A DNA stretch of 64,000 nt from Hydrogenophaga sp. (GCA_030653975.1 JAURYH010000043.1:1-64000); one strand, 5' to 3'; positions 23,567 through 35,252 are shown, numbered from the stretch's first letter. Notes: generated by a model from the letters alone, not told the origin. Translations and numbers: made by a program.

Positions 23567-24706
23567 CTACTTGAGGTCGTCGGCGAGCAGCTGAACGATG
23601 CGTTGGGCGGTGGCGGATGCTTCGGGCTGGCCCTGTTCGTTGAGCACGGAGACCGTGCTGCTGTTGCCACTGCTCTGCACCTTCACGCGGTACTTGACCG
23701 GTGTGGCCTGGGAGGCTGAGCTCGAAAAGAGGCGGCCGAAGAAACCGGGTTTCCGGGCGTCGGCCGCGGTCGTGGGCACGTAACGCACGAAATAGACACC
23801 CTGGGTGCGGTCTCGGTCTTCGACCGTGAAACCGGTGCGGTCCAACGTCAGGCCGACACGGCGCCAGGCCCGGTCGAAGTCGTCATCGAGCTGGACCACA
23901 GGCTGCTGACCCAGCATGGTCACCTTGGCGGCGGCCTGGGCGGGCGTTGCGGCCGCAATGGCCTGGGCCTGTGCTTCGCTCACGCCGAGCTTGACCATCA
24001 GGCGGCGCAGGAACTCGGTTTCCAGTTCGGGATCGGTGGGCCGGGGCTGCCACACGGTCTGGTCTTTCTGGCTGCTGGTGTAGACCTCGGCCATGCCGCG
24101 GTGGCTGATGAATATCTCGGTTCCGCCGGCGGCGTTGCGTTCCAGCCGGGTGCGGAACTTGTCGCGTTCCCCGGTGGAATACAGGTTCTCAAACACCCGG
24201 CCAATCGTGCTGCGGATGAAGTCTTGCGGAATCTTGGCGCGGTTCTCGGCCCAGTCGGTTTCCATGATGCCGAGTTTTTCCTGGTCCAGTTCCAGCAGGA
24301 AGCCGTTTTCCTTCCAGAAGTCGGTGACCGGTGTCCACAGCTGTTCGGCCGGGCGGTTCACCACCAGCCAGCGCTGGTTGCCCGCGCGTTCGATGCGCAC
24401 GTCGCCCACCGAGGAGACTGCCGTGGTGCCGGGCGGGACCGCCGCCTGAGCCGCCTGCTGGCCGCTCGCGGTCACCGCAGCGCCCGGGACGTTGTAGCGC
24501 GAGTCGCGGCTGAGCTGCGTCAGATCGGGCGGCACTTCCAAGGTGTTGCCACGCTGGGCACTCTTGTAGTCGATCTTGTCTTCCTGCAGTATGGTGCAGC
24601 CACTCGCCAGCAGGGCGGCCACGGCAATCACGCTGATGCGGCCCAGAGGGCGCGAGGCGAGGGGCGATGCCGTGAGGGATGTCGGGCGTTTTGAAGTAAC
24701 TTGCAT
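23567..24706 (-). CDS. bamC: Outer membrane assembly lipoprotein BamC
   Basis: A 379-residue lipoprotein of the beta-barrel assembly machinery. The signal peptide ends in LLASGC. It is followed by the flexible, conserved N-terminal segment (EDKIDYKSAQRGNTLEVPPDLTQLSRDSRY) that binds BamD, then the two helix-grip domains (RWLVVNRPAEQLWTPVTDFWKENGF and the later DFDRAWRRVGLTLDRTGFTVEDRDR). It works with BamA, B, D and E, which are not in the window. The start at ATG 24706 (MQVTSKRP) was chosen because the upstream frame lacks protein character. It lies downstream of dapA, the usual order in proteobacteria (dapA-bamC). Confidence 0.93.
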   Translation of the reverse strand: MQVTSKRPTSLTASPLASRPLGRISVIAVAALLASGCTILQEDKIDYKSAQRGNTLEVPPDLTQLSRDSRYNVPGAAVTASGQQAAQAAVPPGTTAVSSVGDVRIERAGNQRWLVVNRPAEQLWTPVTDFWKENGFLLELDQEKLGIMETDWAENRAKIPQDFIRSTIGRVFENLYSTGERDKFRTRLERNAAGGTEIFISHRGMAEVYTSSQKDQTVWQPRPTDPELETEFLRRLMVKLGVSEAQAQAIAAATPAQAAAKVTMLGQQPVVQLDDDFDRAWRRVGLTLDRTGFTVEDRDRTQGVYFVRYVPTTAADARKPGFFGRLFSSSASQATPVKYRVKVQSSGNSSTVSVLNEQGQPEASATAQRIVQLLADDLK

Positions 24707-24753
24707 GAGCGGACTCGGGGTTCGGAAGAAAGGGGGAAGTCGGGCGGCAACGT

Positions 24754-25641
24754 TCAATCGATCAGGCCACTGTCTTTGAGCGCCCCTTCGACCAGGGGTT
24801 CCAGGGCGCGGGACATCGGCGTGAGCGGCAGGCGCATGGTCTCCGAGCACAGACCCATGCGGGCCATGGCCCACTTGAGCGGGATCGGGTTGGCTTCAAC
24901 AAACAGGTTCTTGTGCACCGGCATCAGGCGCAGCTGGATATCCATGGCCTTGCGGGTGTTGCCCGCGATGGCGGCCACGCAGAGCTCGTGCATGAGGCGT
25001 GGCGCGATGTTGGCCGTCACGCTCACATTGCCCTGGCCGCCGCAGAGCATCAGCGCCACGGCGGTGGGGTCGTCACCGGAGTAGATCGCAAAGCCTTCGG
25101 GCGCTTCGCGGATCAGCCACTGGGCGCGCTCGATGTTGCCGGTGGCTTCCTTGATGCCGACGATGCCCGGCACCTGCGCCAGGCGCAAGGCGGTGTCGAC
25201 CGACATGTCCGCCACACTGCGGCCGGGCACGTTGTAGAGCACGATGGGCAGGTCGCCGGTGGCTTCGGCGATGGCTTTGAAATGCTGGTACTGGCCCTCT
25301 TGCGTGGGCTTGTTGTAGTAGGGCACGACCTGCAGCTGGCAGTCGGCGCCGACGCTGCGCGCGAACTTTGCCAGCTCGATGGCCTCGGCGGTGGAGTTGG
25401 CGCCGCAGCCGGCCATGATGGGCACGCGTTTGGCAGCCTGTTCGACCGCTACGCGGATGATTTCGCAGTGCTCCTCGACCGTGACCGTGGGCGACTCGCC
25501 CGTGGTGCCGACCACGCCAATGCAATCGGTGCCTTCGGCGATGTGCCAGTCGATCAGCTTGCGCAGGGCGGGGTAATCCACGCTGCCGTCGGTGTTCATG
25601 GGCGTGACCAAGGCCACGATGCTGCCGGTAATGGGTTTCAT
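24754..25641 (-). CDS. dapA: 4-hydroxy-tetrahydrodipicolinate synthase
   Basis: A 295-residue class I aldolase that condenses pyruvate with aspartate semialdehyde, the committed step of lysine and diaminopimelate synthesis. The Schiff-base lysine is Lys164 ([11 protein letters not shown]), with Tyr136 (LYNVPGR), GTTGES (45-50) and Tyr109 completing the site. [14 protein letters not shown] is the canonical start, so ATG 25641 was preferred over one 15 bases upstream. It is transcribed leftwards into bamC. Feedback inhibition by lysine is common in Gram-negative DapA; the residues were not checked. Confidence 0.97.
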   Translation of the reverse strand: MKPITGSIVALVTPMNTDGSVDYPALRKLIDWHIAEGTDCIGVVGTTGESPTVTVEEHCEIIRVAVEQAAKRVPIMAGCGANSTAEAIELAKFARSVGADCQLQVVPYYNKPTQEGQYQHFKAIAEATGDLPIVLYNVPGRSVADMSVDTALRLAQVPGIVGIKEATGNIERAQWLIREAPEGFAIYSGDDPTAVALMLCGGQGNVSVTANIAPRLMHELCVAAIAGNTRKAMDIQLRLMPVHKNLFVEANPIPLKWAMARMGLCSETMRLPLTPMSRALEPLVEGALKDSGLID

Positions 25642-25723
25642 AAGCGATGGGCTCAAGAGGAGGGCACCTGCCTGTTGGCCTCTGTGCAGAGGCCGCCATC
25701 AGCGGGCGCGCGAATCAGACATT

Positions 25724-26278
25724 CTACCCAGTGGCATCCAGCGGATACCGCGCGGGCAGGGCGGACGGATCCGGGGGTTTTCGTACCGCTGCGATGCGCT
25801 GCACGAAGCGCTCGGGCCGGTCGGTGTAGCCGTCTTCATAGGCCACGATGTGCAGACCCGCGCAGACACGCAGCAGTTCGCCGTGCTGCAGCAGGAAATC
25901 GGGCCGCGAGGGCTTGCCCACGGTTTCATTGCCGGCGGCAAAGGTTTCATAGAGCAGCACGCCGCCCGGCGCCACGCTGTCCACGATCTGAGGCAGCAGC
26001 GGGCGCCAGAGGTAGTTGGTCACCACCACCACGTCAAACTGTTCGCCCGCAAAGGGCCAGGGGCCGTTCTCGATATCGGCTTCAACGGCACGACCGAGCG
26101 TTGCCACCGCCGCGATCGCCTCGGCAGAGCGGTCCACACCGGTGACTGCGTGGCCCCGCTGCGCAAACCAGCGCAGGTGGCGCCCATGGCCGCAGGCCAC
26201 GTCCAGCACGCCGCCGCCGGGCCGCACGAGATGCGACCAGCGGCTGATCCAGGCAGAAGGCGCTTCGGTGCCGTGCAT
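25724..26278 (-). CDS. Class I SAM-dependent methyltransferase
   Basis: A 184-residue methyltransferase with the SAM-binding motif I GGGVLDVACGHGRHLRWFAQ, motif II-like Asp in VTGVDRSAEAIAA, and the post-motif region FDVVVVTNYLWRPLLPQIVDSVAPGGVLLYETFA. It resembles TehB-type small methyltransferases that act on small molecules. Its ATG overlaps the stop of the 42-residue membrane protein gene by one base (TGATG), so it is the third cistron of a coupled unit with an MFS transporter. The substrate is unknown. Confidence 0.9.
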   Translation of the reverse strand: MHGTEAPSAWISRWSHLVRPGGGVLDVACGHGRHLRWFAQRGHAVTGVDRSAEAIAAVATLGRAVEADIENGPWPFAGEQFDVVVVTNYLWRPLLPQIVDSVAPGGVLLYETFAAGNETVGKPSRPDFLLQHGELLRVCAGLHIVAYEDGYTDRPERFVQRIAAVRKPPDPSALPARYPLDATG

Positions 26279-26406
26279 CAGAAACAGCTCCAGAGCTGGT
26301 CGGCGAGGTTGACCAGAAAGTCGGGCTGGTTGTACAGCGCGAGCGTGCCCAGCAGGGCCAGCGCCACCGCCGCCCAGACCAGCGCCTTGATCGCCAGGGG
26401 CTTCAC
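26278..26406 (-). CDS. Small single-span membrane protein, 42 residues
   Basis: A short frame starting with GTG at 26406 and reading MKPLAIKALVWAAVALALLG then TLALYNQPDFLVNLADQLWSCF. The GTG overlaps the TGA of the MFS gene (GTGA), and its own TGA overlaps the methyltransferase ATG (TGATG). Such precise coupling on both sides argues that it is real. It has one strong membrane helix (residues 8-24) and a short polar tail with a Cys near the end. No family is recognised; it may be a partner of the MFS transporter. Confidence 0.75.
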   Translation of the reverse strand: MKPLAIKALVWAAVALALLGTLALYNQPDFLVNLADQLWSCF

Positions 26407-27644
26407 GCCGCCGCTCCCACGCGTTGCGGACCGCGGGTGATGGGCGATTCGCGCACGGGCAGGTTGATCAGCGCGGCGAACACGCCCAGCGCGATGGAGA
26501 TGTACCAGACGATGTTGTAACTGCCGGTCTGGTCGTACAGCACGCCACCCAGCCACACGCCCATGAAACTGCCGATCTGGTGACTGAAGAAGACGAAGCC
26601 GCCCAGCATGGACAGATGCGCTACGCCGAAGATCTGCGCCACCACGGCGTTGGTCGGCGGCACGGTGGACAACCACAGCACGCCCATGACGGCGGAAAAC
26701 ACATACACGCTGGCCGGCGACAGCGGAACGATCAGGAAAACGCTGATCGCCACCGCGCGCGCCAGGTAGATGAAGGCCAGGATGTGGCGCTTGGGCATGC
26801 GTTGTCCCAGGGCGCCCGCGGCGTAGGTGCCGATCACGTTGAACAGGCCGATCAGCGCCAGCGCATAGCTCGCCACCTGGGGCGACAGGCCGTTGTCTTT
26901 CAGGTAGCTCGGCATGTGCACGCCGATGAACACCACCTGGAAGCCACAGACGAAATAGCCCGCCATCAGCAACTGGAAGCTGCGGTATTTGAAGGCTTCG
27001 CGCAGCGCCTGCAGGATGGTCTGCTCGCGCTTGGGCGCCACACCGCCCACGAAGCCCGGCTCGCGCAAAAACAGCGCCAACGGCATGATCAGCAGCACCG
27101 CGGCGCCCAGGAACAGCAGCGCCTCCTGCCAGCCGAACGCGCTGATGAGCCAGCCTTCGACCGGCACCATGAGGAACTGGCCGAACGAGCCGGCTGCTGC
27201 CGCCACGCCCATGGCCCAGGAGCGCTTTTCGGCAGGTATCTGCCGGCCGATCACGCCGTAGATCACGGCGTAGGTGGTGCCGGCCTGGGCCGCACCGATC
27301 AGCACACCCGCGGTGAGCGCAAAGGTCAGCGGAGTGGGTGAAAGCGCCATGCCGGCCAGGCCCAGTGCGTACAGCACGGCACCCACCAGCAACACGCGGA
27401 AGGCGCCGAATCGGTCGGCCGCCATGCCGGCAAAGATGCCGAACAGGCCCCAGGAGAGGTTCTGGATCGCCAGCGCAAAGGCGAAGTTCTCGCGCGTCCA
27501 GCCCATTTCCTGGGTGATGGGCAGCAGCCAGAGGCCGAAACCGTGGCGCACGCCCATGGACAGGGTGACGATGGCAGCGCCACAGGCGAGCACCTGGAAC
27601 GCAGAAAGACGGGGGAGCGACGCGGCGGCCGGAGAAGCAATCAT
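26403..27644 (-). CDS. MFS transporter, OFA/monocarboxylate-like
   Basis: A 413-residue, 12-helix major facilitator. The first helices contain VRHGFGLWLLPITQEMGWTRENFAFALAIQNLSWG and the loop 2-3 motif GMAADRFGAFRVLL, typical of the oxalate/formate and monocarboxylate branch. Helices in the second half include GYFVCGFQVVFIGVHMPSYL. It should carry an organic anion, direction unknown. It is the first gene of a coupled three-gene unit (MFS, 42-residue membrane protein, methyltransferase) and diverges from parE. Confidence 0.9.
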   Translation of the reverse strand: MIASPAAASLPRLSAFQVLACGAAIVTLSMGVRHGFGLWLLPITQEMGWTRENFAFALAIQNLSWGLFGIFAGMAADRFGAFRVLLVGAVLYALGLAGMALSPTPLTFALTAGVLIGAAQAGTTYAVIYGVIGRQIPAEKRSWAMGVAAAAGSFGQFLMVPVEGWLISAFGWQEALLFLGAAVLLIMPLALFLREPGFVGGVAPKREQTILQALREAFKYRSFQLLMAGYFVCGFQVVFIGVHMPSYLKDNGLSPQVASYALALIGLFNVIGTYAAGALGQRMPKRHILAFIYLARAVAISVFLIVPLSPASVYVFSAVMGVLWLSTVPPTNAVVAQIFGVAHLSMLGGFVFFSHQIGSFMGVWLGGVLYDQTGSYNIVWYISIALGVFAALINLPVRESPITRGPQRVGAAA

Positions 27645-27810
27645 CCCGAGACTGTAGCGAATCCGGCCTTTCGGTGGGTGTCGCCCCGGCGCGTGGGGTC
27701 ATGAAATTGCAGGCCGCGATTGATGCGCAACGCGTATCGGTAGAGATGGCCGGTGTTTGGTCTGTGATTGCATCCAGTGTTTTTGGACGGGGCGCATACA
27801 ATCCGCCCCC

Positions 27811-29777
<1,967 letters not shown>

Positions 29778-29781
<4 letters not shown>

Positions 29782-30590
29782 GACAAAGCCCCCAAGCGTC
29801 TCTCCACCTTCGGTGCAGAGCCGGGGCTCCGCCGCTGCGCGGGTCGCTGCGCCGCTGGCTGCAGGGCACCGCCATGGCGCTGGTGCTCTCGCTGTCTGCG
29901 CCCGCCTGGGCCGAGATCTGGGGTTATGTGGACCGGCACGGCGAGTCCCACTTTGCCGACCACCAGGTCGACCGCCGCTACGAACTGTTTTACCGGGGAG
30001 GCCAGCGCCCGGGCAAGAACTCGTCCAGCATCACACCGGGTGCCGCCTATGCGCCGTGGCTGCAGGCCCGGTTCGCGGTGTCCACGTCGTACAAGGCGGT
30101 GCGCCACCTGATCCGCGAGGCCGCCACGGCGTACGGGCTCGAATACGAGTTGCTCAAAGCCGTGATCGCCACCGAGTCGGGCTTCAATGCCCGCGCGGTC
30201 AGCCCCAAAGGTGCGGTCGGCCTGATGCAACTCATGCCCGACACCGCCAAGCGCTTTGGCGTCAAACCCAGTCGCACCGAAACCCTGCAGGAGCGGCTCA
30301 TCGATCCGCGCACCAACATCCTCGCTGGTGCCAGCTACCTGTCCTGGCTGCTCAAGCACTTCGATGGCAACACCGAGCTCGCGCTCGCCGCCTACAACGC
30401 GGGCGAAGGCGCGGTGCTGCGCGCCGGCCGCCGCATCCCGAATTACCGCGAAACCCGGGACTACGTGCGCAAGGTGACGCAGTTGCACCAGAATCTCCTT
30501 CCGCCGCGTGCCTTGTTGCGCCAGCGAACGGCCACCACTTCAACCGCCAACGCGCCATCGCAGGACCCCCTGAAAACGGCCCAACTGTGA
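29778..30590 (+). CDS. Lytic murein transglycosylase (SLT domain, DUF4124)
   Basis: A 270-residue secreted enzyme that cuts the MurNAc-GlcNAc bond of peptidoglycan, leaving 1,6-anhydroMurNAc. A signal peptide (LRRWLQGTAMALVLSLSAPAWA) is followed by a short DUF4124-like region (IWGYVDRHGESHFADHQVD) and a C-terminal SLT domain with the catalytic Glu in VIATESGFNARAVSPKGAVGLMQLMP and LALAAYNAGEGAV. The start is GTG 29778, which overlaps the parE stop (GTGTGA context), fitting coupled translation. Its position between parE and parC is unusual in function though seen in related Burkholderiales. Confidence 0.92.
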
Positions 30591-30613
30591 ACCGGCGTTG
30601 AACCAGCCTCTCC

Positions 30614-32959
30614 ATGGACATCCTCACTCCCGAACTCCCGCTGGGCCTGCCCGGCGAGCCTGAAGCCGACAACCTCGCCACCTACGCGCAACGCGCCTAC
30701 CTCGAATACGCGCTCTCCGTCGTCAAAGGCCGGGCCCTGCCCGACGTGTGCGACGGCCAGAAGCCGGTGCAGCGCCGCATCCTTTACGCCATGGACCGCA
30801 TGGGCCTGGGCTTCAGCGGCAACACCGCAGCCAAGCCGGTCAAGAGTGCCCGGGTGGTCGGCGACGTGCTGGGCAAGTACCACCCGCACGGCGACAGCGC
30901 AGCGTACGACGCACTCGTGCGCATGGCGCAGGACTTCAGCCAGCGCTACCCGCTGATCGACGGTCAGGGCAACTTCGGCAGCCGAGACGGCGACGGCGCC
31001 GCCGCCATGCGCTACACCGAAGCGCGCCTGGCCAAGATCACCGGCCTGCTGCTCGACGAAATCGACCAGGGCACGGTGGACTTCATCCCCACCTACGACG
31101 GCTCGTTTGAAGAACCCAGGCAGCTGCCCGCGCGCCTGCCGTTCAACCTGCTCAACGGTGCCAGCGGCATTGCTGTCGGCCTGGCCACCGAAATCCCCAG
31201 CCACAACCTGCGCGAGGTGGCCGACGCCTGCGTGGCGCTGATCAGGTCGCCCAGGCTCAGCGACGACGAGCTGTTCGCCATCATCCCCGGCCCGGACTAC
31301 CCCGGCGGCGGCCAGATCATCAGCCCCGTGGGCGACATCGCCGACGCCTACCGCAGCGGCCGCGGCAGCCTCAAGGTGCGCGCGCGCTGGAAGATCGAAG
31401 ACCTCGCACGCGGACAGTGGCAACTGGTGGTGAACGAGCTGCCGCCCGGCGTGAGCAGCCAGCGTGTGCTGGAAGAGATCGAAGAGATCACCAACCCCAA
31501 GGTCAAGGCCGGCAAGAAGGCCCTGAGCCAGGACCAGACGCAGCTGAAAGCCAGCATGCTGATGGTGCTGGACGTGGTGCGCGACGAATCGAGCAAGGAC
31601 GCGCCGGTGCGCCTGGTGTTCGAGCCCAAGAGCAGCCGCATCGAGCAACAGGAACTCATCACCGCGCTGCTGGCCCACACCAGCCTGGAAAGTTCGGCGC
31701 CGATCAACCTGACCATGATCGGCCTCGACGGCCGGCCGACGCAGAAGAGCCTGCGCCAGATGCTGGGCGAGTGGATCGAGTTCCGCCAGACCACCATCAC
31801 CCGCCGCACGCAGCACCGCCTGAACAAGGTGCTCGACCGCATCCACATCCTCGAAGGCCGGCAGCTCGTGCTGCTGAACATCGACGAGGTGATCCGCATC
31901 ATCCGCGAGAGCGACGAGCCCAAGGCTGCATTGATTGAAGCCTTCAAGCTCAGTGATCGGCAGGCCGAAGACATCCTCGAAATCCGCCTGCGTCAGCTCG
32001 CGCGGCTTGAAGCCATCAAGATCGAGCAGGAGCTCAGGGACTTGCGCGAAGAGCAGGGCAAGCTCGAAGACATCCTGGGCAACCCGGCCAGCCTGAAGCG
32101 CCTGATGGTCAAAGAGATCGAGGCCGACGCCAAGACCTTCGCCGACCCGCGCCGCACGCTGATCCAGGCCGAGAAAAAGGCCGTGGCCGAAATCAAGGTG
32201 GTGGACGAGCCGGTCACGGTCGTCATCTCCAGCAAAGGCTGGGTCCGTGCGCGCACCGGCCATGGCCACGAGGCCGGCAGCTTCGCCTTCAAGGCGGGCG
32301 ACGGCTTGTACCGCACCTTCGAATGCCGCACGGTGGATCTGCTCATCGTCTTCGGCAGCAACGGGCGCGTGTACTCGGTTCCCGTGGCCAGCCTGCCCGG
32401 CGCGCGCGGCGATGGTCAGCCCATCACCACGCTCATCGAGCTCGAAAGTGGCACGCAGCCGCTCCATTATTTCGCCGGCCCCGCCAGCGCCACGCTGCTG
32501 CTCAGCGGCACCGGTGGCTACGGCTTCCTCGCCACGGTCGAAAACCTGGTCTCGCGCCAGAAGGCCGGCAAGGCCTTCATCAGCGTGGGCGATGGCGAGA
32601 CGGTCTGCGCACCCTCCCATGTGGCCAACACCTCCGGCAGCCAGCCGCTGCTGCCGGCCACCCACGTGGCCTGCGCCTCCACCGGCGGGCGCATCCTCAC
32701 CTTTGAAATCGCGGAGCTCAAGGCGATGGAAAAGGGCGGTCGTGGCCTCATGCTGATCGACCTCGAAGCCAAAGACACCCTGGCCGGTGCCGCGGCCTAC
32801 ACCCGCAGCGTGAAGATCGAAGGCATCGGGCGCGGCGGCAAGGAGCGCGACGAAACGCTGGAGATCCGCAGCCTCAACAACGCCCGCGCCGCCCGCGCCC
32901 GCAAGGGCAAGGCCGCCGACCTGGGCTTCAAGCCCAGCCGCATCACGCGGGTGGAATGA
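30614..32959 (+). CDS. parC: DNA topoisomerase IV subunit A
   Basis: A 781-residue type IIA topoisomerase subunit that cuts and rejoins DNA. The catalytic tyrosine is Tyr134 in [11 protein letters not shown]. The quinolone-resistance region [19 protein letters not shown] has Ser95 in the usual sensitive form and Asp99 where E. coli has Glu84; this Asp is probably lineage-normal rather than a resistance change. Residues from about 500 onward form a degenerate beta-pinwheel ([31 protein letters not shown]). It starts 24 bases after the transglycosylase gene and its TGA overlaps the next small gene. Confidence 0.97.
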   Translation: MDILTPELPLGLPGEPEADNLATYAQRAYLEYALSVVKGRALPDVCDGQKPVQRRILYAMDRMGLGFSGNTAAKPVKSARVVGDVLGKYHPHGDSAAYDALVRMAQDFSQRYPLIDGQGNFGSRDGDGAAAMRYTEARLAKITGLLLDEIDQGTVDFIPTYDGSFEEPRQLPARLPFNLLNGASGIAVGLATEIPSHNLREVADACVALIRSPRLSDDELFAIIPGPDYPGGGQIISPVGDIADAYRSGRGSLKVRARWKIEDLARGQWQLVVNELPPGVSSQRVLEEIEEITNPKVKAGKKALSQDQTQLKASMLMVLDVVRDESSKDAPVRLVFEPKSSRIEQQELITALLAHTSLESSAPINLTMIGLDGRPTQKSLRQMLGEWIEFRQTTITRRTQHRLNKVLDRIHILEGRQLVLLNIDEVIRIIRESDEPKAALIEAFKLSDRQAEDILEIRLRQLARLEAIKIEQELRDLREEQGKLEDILGNPASLKRLMVKEIEADAKTFADPRRTLIQAEKKAVAEIKVVDEPVTVVISSKGWVRARTGHGHEAGSFAFKAGDGLYRTFECRTVDLLIVFGSNGRVYSVPVASLPGARGDGQPITTLIELESGTQPLHYFAGPASATLLLSGTGGYGFLATVENLVSRQKAGKAFISVGDGETVCAPSHVANTSGSQPLLPATHVACASTGGRILTFEIAELKAMEKGGRGLMLIDLEAKDTLAGAAAYTRSVKIEGIGRGGKERDETLEIRSLNNARAARARKGKAADLGFKPSRITRVE

Positions 32960-33138
32960 TGGACCTCAGCGTTTCCGGGGTGGTGGTGGCGGCGGTCAGC
33001 TTCGCCATCGCCTTCGGCATCGCCCGGGTGATCGCGGCGGTGTCGAGAAAGCGCCGCCAGGCCCGCGACGAGGCCACCGCGCAGGCCTCGTCAAGCCGTC
33101 AGGTGCGGCGCGCGCAGGCGCGCAAGAACAAGGGCTGA
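32959..33138 (+). CDS. Small membrane protein, about 59 residues
   Basis: ATG 32959 overlaps the parC stop (ATGATGG), giving [19 protein letters not shown] and a highly basic tail (RKRRQARDEATAQA, RRAQARKNKG). One membrane helix covers residues 6-27, with the positive tail predicted cytoplasmic. No family is recognised. The coupling with parC and the positive-inside charge pattern suggest that it is expressed; function is unknown. Confidence 0.65.
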   Translation: MDLSVSGVVVAAVSFAIAFGIARVIAAVSRKRRQARDEATAQASSSRQVRRAQARKNKG

Positions 33139-33163
33139 CGCCCTCCCGCCGAGCGCAGCGTTG

Positions 33164-34465
33164 ATGAAAGCCGCCACCATGCACAACCAGCGCCCATTCG
33201 GCCCCCACCTCAAAGGCTTCCCCTCCGGCCAGGCGCCGCTCACGCGCGGGCAGGTGGCAGAACAGGGCTGGCAGCTGCTGCGCGGCGATCTGGCCTTGCC
33301 GCTGGCGGTGCTCAAACAGAGCGCCCTTCAACACAACCTGCGCTGGATGCGCGACTTCTGCGCGCAGCGCGGCATCAGCCTGGCGCCACACGGCAAGACC
33401 ACCATGTCGCCCGAACTCTGGCAGATGCAGCTGGCCGCCGGGGCCTGGGGCATCAGCTTCGCCACCGTGTTCCAGGCGGCGGTGGGCGCGCGCCATGGCG
33501 TGCCTGTGCTGCTGATCGCGAACCAGGTGATCCAGCGCGCGGAGCTGGACGCGCTGGCGCTGCTGCACGCCGAGCGGCCTGCGCTGCGTTCGATGTTCCT
33601 CGTGGATGCCACCGGGCAGGTGGACGCCATCGAAGCCTGGGCCACGGCGCGTCGTTTCCAGGGCCGGTTCGAGGTGCTGCTGGAGCTGGGCATCGCCGGC
33701 CAGCGCACCGGCTGCCGCACGGCCGAAGAAGCCCGGCAAATCGCGCAGCGCATCGCTGCCAGCCCGGTGCTCCGGCTCGCCGGCATCGAGTGCTACGAGG
33801 GCACCACCGCCACCTGCGACCACGCCAAGGACCGCGCTACCGTGAAGGGCTTGATGGACCGGGTGGACGCCATCGCACGCGAAGCCATCGCGCAGGGTTG
33901 GTTCGCCCATGAAGAAATCATCCTCAGCGCCGGTGGCTCCGCCATCTTCGATCTGGTGGCCGAGCGGCTCACACCAGACCTGGGCATGCCCGTGCGTGGC
34001 GTGCTGCGTTCGGGCTGCTACCTCACCCACGACCACCAGCGCTACCGGCGTTACCGGCGTTACCTCTGCTGCGTGGGCGAGCGGTTGAGCCTGGCCGAAA
34101 CCCTGAAGCCCGCACTGGAAGTGCTGGCCTGCGTGCAGAGCTGTCCCGAGCCCGGCCTGGCCCTGCTCAGCATGGGCAAACGCGACGTGGGCCACGACCT
34201 CGATCTGCCCCTGCCGATCTGGCGCTCTGACGCGAAGAACGGTTCACCGACGGCGGTGCCCGCCCACTGGCGCATCGACGCGCTCAACGACCAGCACGCC
34301 TACCTGCGCTACAACCGCTCGGCGCCAAAGGATGAGTGGCCCGAGCTTGGTGAAACCGTGGCCTCGGGCATCTCGCATCCTTGCACCACCTTTGACAAAT
34401 GGCGCTGGATGCCGGTGGTGGACGACGCCTACCGCGTGGTGGACGCGGTCACGACCTGGTTCTGA
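33164..34465 (+). CDS. PLP enzyme of the D-serine dehydratase / D-threonine aldolase family
   Basis: A 433-residue fold-type III PLP enzyme with an alanine-racemase-like barrel. The PLP lysine lies in LAPHGKTTMSPELW (Lys78 counting from ATG 33164). The C-terminal D-serine-dehydratase-like domain supplies the zinc-binding His and Cys of GISHPCTTFDKW. Members use D-amino acids, such as D-serine deamination or D-threonine cleavage; some are annotated amino acid deaminase. The repeated RRYRRYRRY at about residue 300 is encoded by a 9-bp tandem repeat. It stands alone, upstream of the phasin gene. Confidence 0.88.
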   Translation: MKAATMHNQRPFGPHLKGFPSGQAPLTRGQVAEQGWQLLRGDLALPLAVLKQSALQHNLRWMRDFCAQRGISLAPHGKTTMSPELWQMQLAAGAWGISFATVFQAAVGARHGVPVLLIANQVIQRAELDALALLHAERPALRSMFLVDATGQVDAIEAWATARRFQGRFEVLLELGIAGQRTGCRTAEEARQIAQRIAASPVLRLAGIECYEGTTATCDHAKDRATVKGLMDRVDAIAREAIAQGWFAHEEIILSAGGSAIFDLVAERLTPDLGMPVRGVLRSGCYLTHDHQRYRRYRRYLCCVGERLSLAETLKPALEVLACVQSCPEPGLALLSMGKRDVGHDLDLPLPIWRSDAKNGSPTAVPAHWRIDALNDQHAYLRYNRSAPKDEWPELGETVASGISHPCTTFDKWRWMPVVDDAYRVVDAVTTWF

Positions 34466-34529
34466 GCACGAGCGTCCGGCGACCTGCGTCCGCCAGTGAC
34501 CCCCCTGGTTTTGGGGGACGTCTCTAAAA

Positions 34530-34546
34530 TTGCTGCACTGCAGCAA
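34530..34546. promoter_or_regulatory. PhaR-type operator, upstream copy
   Basis: Perfect palindrome TTGCTGCACTGCAGCAA, containing CTGC-N3-GCAG, the arrangement reported for PhaR repressor sites before phasin genes. It ends 7 bases before the -35 hexamer of the phaP promoter. Confidence 0.72.
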
Positions 34547-34553
34547 AAAACGC

Positions 34554-34581
34554 TTGCCATCCCCGGGATTACCCGTAGAAT
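34554..34581 (+). promoter_or_regulatory. Sigma-70-type promoter for phaP
   Basis: TTGCCA at 34554-34559 and TAGAAT at 34576-34581 with a 16-base spacer, lying between the two PhaR-like sites and about 90 bases before the phaP start. Confidence 0.65.
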
Positions 34582-34589
34582 GGCGGTCA

Positions 34590-34604
34590 TGCTGCACTGC
34601 AACA
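34590..34604. promoter_or_regulatory. PhaR-type operator, downstream copy
   Basis: TGCTGCACTGCAACA repeats the upstream palindrome with one mismatch in the right half. It overlaps the expected transcription start, a position suited to repression. Confidence 0.65.
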
Positions 34605-34669
34605 TAACTCGGTGATCCGGGACATGTTCAAGAGCGGCTCCTTCAACCCTCCACATCAAGGAACCCGAA

Positions 34670-35212
34670 ATGAACAACCCCGCTGAACAGATCATCGCCG
34701 CCAACAAAGCCAACATGGACGCCTTCGAAGGCGCCACCAAGAAGGCTTATGCCGGCATGGAAAAGCTGGTCGAACTCAACATGGCCGCTTCCAAGGCCGC
34801 CATGGGCGAGTCCTTCAACCACGCCAAGGCCGTGATGTCCGTCAAGACGCCCCAGGAATTCATGAGCCTGCAAGCCGCCTTCTTCCAGCCCCTGGCTGAA
34901 AAGTCGACCGCTTACTTCCAGCACGTGCAGAGCATCGCCACCGAAGGCAGCGCCGATTTCACCAAGCAGTTCGAAGCCACCGTGGCTGACGCACAGAAGG
35001 CCATCGGCGCCTCCGTGGACCAACTGGTGAAGAACGCACCGGCCGGCTCCGAAGCCGCCGTCGCCGCTCTGCAGAGCGCGCTGAGCCAGGGCCAGAAGGC
35101 TGTCGAAACGGCCCAGGCCACCATCAAGAAAGCCTCGGCCACCGCCCAGGCCAACTTCGCCGTCGCTTCCAAGCAGGCTGCCGACCTGGCCAAGAAGGCT
35201 TCCAAGGTCTGA
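34670..35212 (+). CDS. phaP: Phasin, polyhydroxyalkanoate granule protein
   Basis: A 180-residue helical protein of the phasin_2 family that coats polyhydroxybutyrate granules and controls their size and number. The family core is visible (ANKANMDAFEGATKKAYAGMEKLVELNMAASKAAM, VKTPQEFMSLQAAFFQPLAEK), and the C-terminal half is Ala/Lys-rich amphipathic helix. It has its own promoter flanked by two PhaR-like operators, so synthesis should be released when PhaR is drawn to polymer. No phaC, phaA or phaB is in the window. A good terminator follows. Confidence 0.95.
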   Translation: MNNPAEQIIAANKANMDAFEGATKKAYAGMEKLVELNMAASKAAMGESFNHAKAVMSVKTPQEFMSLQAAFFQPLAEKSTAYFQHVQSIATEGSADFTKQFEATVADAQKAIGASVDQLVKNAPAGSEAAVAALQSALSQGQKAVETAQATIKKASATAQANFAVASKQAADLAKKASKV

Positions 35213-35252
35213 TCCCGGCGTGAACGGCCTTCGGGCCGTCGCTCCTGAAAAC

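Noticed and set aside
30890..30930. Asp99 of ParC in place of the Glu84 of E. coli as a quinolone-resistance mutation
   Set aside because: The key Ser95 is in the sensitive form, and Asp at the second position is probably a normal variant in this lineage; resistance cannot be inferred.
30461..32665. A 734-codon frame antisense to parC
   Set aside because: Composition is typical of a GC-rich shadow; parC has all catalytic motifs on the other strand.
34500..34517. CCCCC / GGGGG hairpin as a terminator after the D-serine-dehydratase-like gene
   Set aside because: The stem is short, and no T run follows; it lies close to the phaP operator and cannot be called a terminator.
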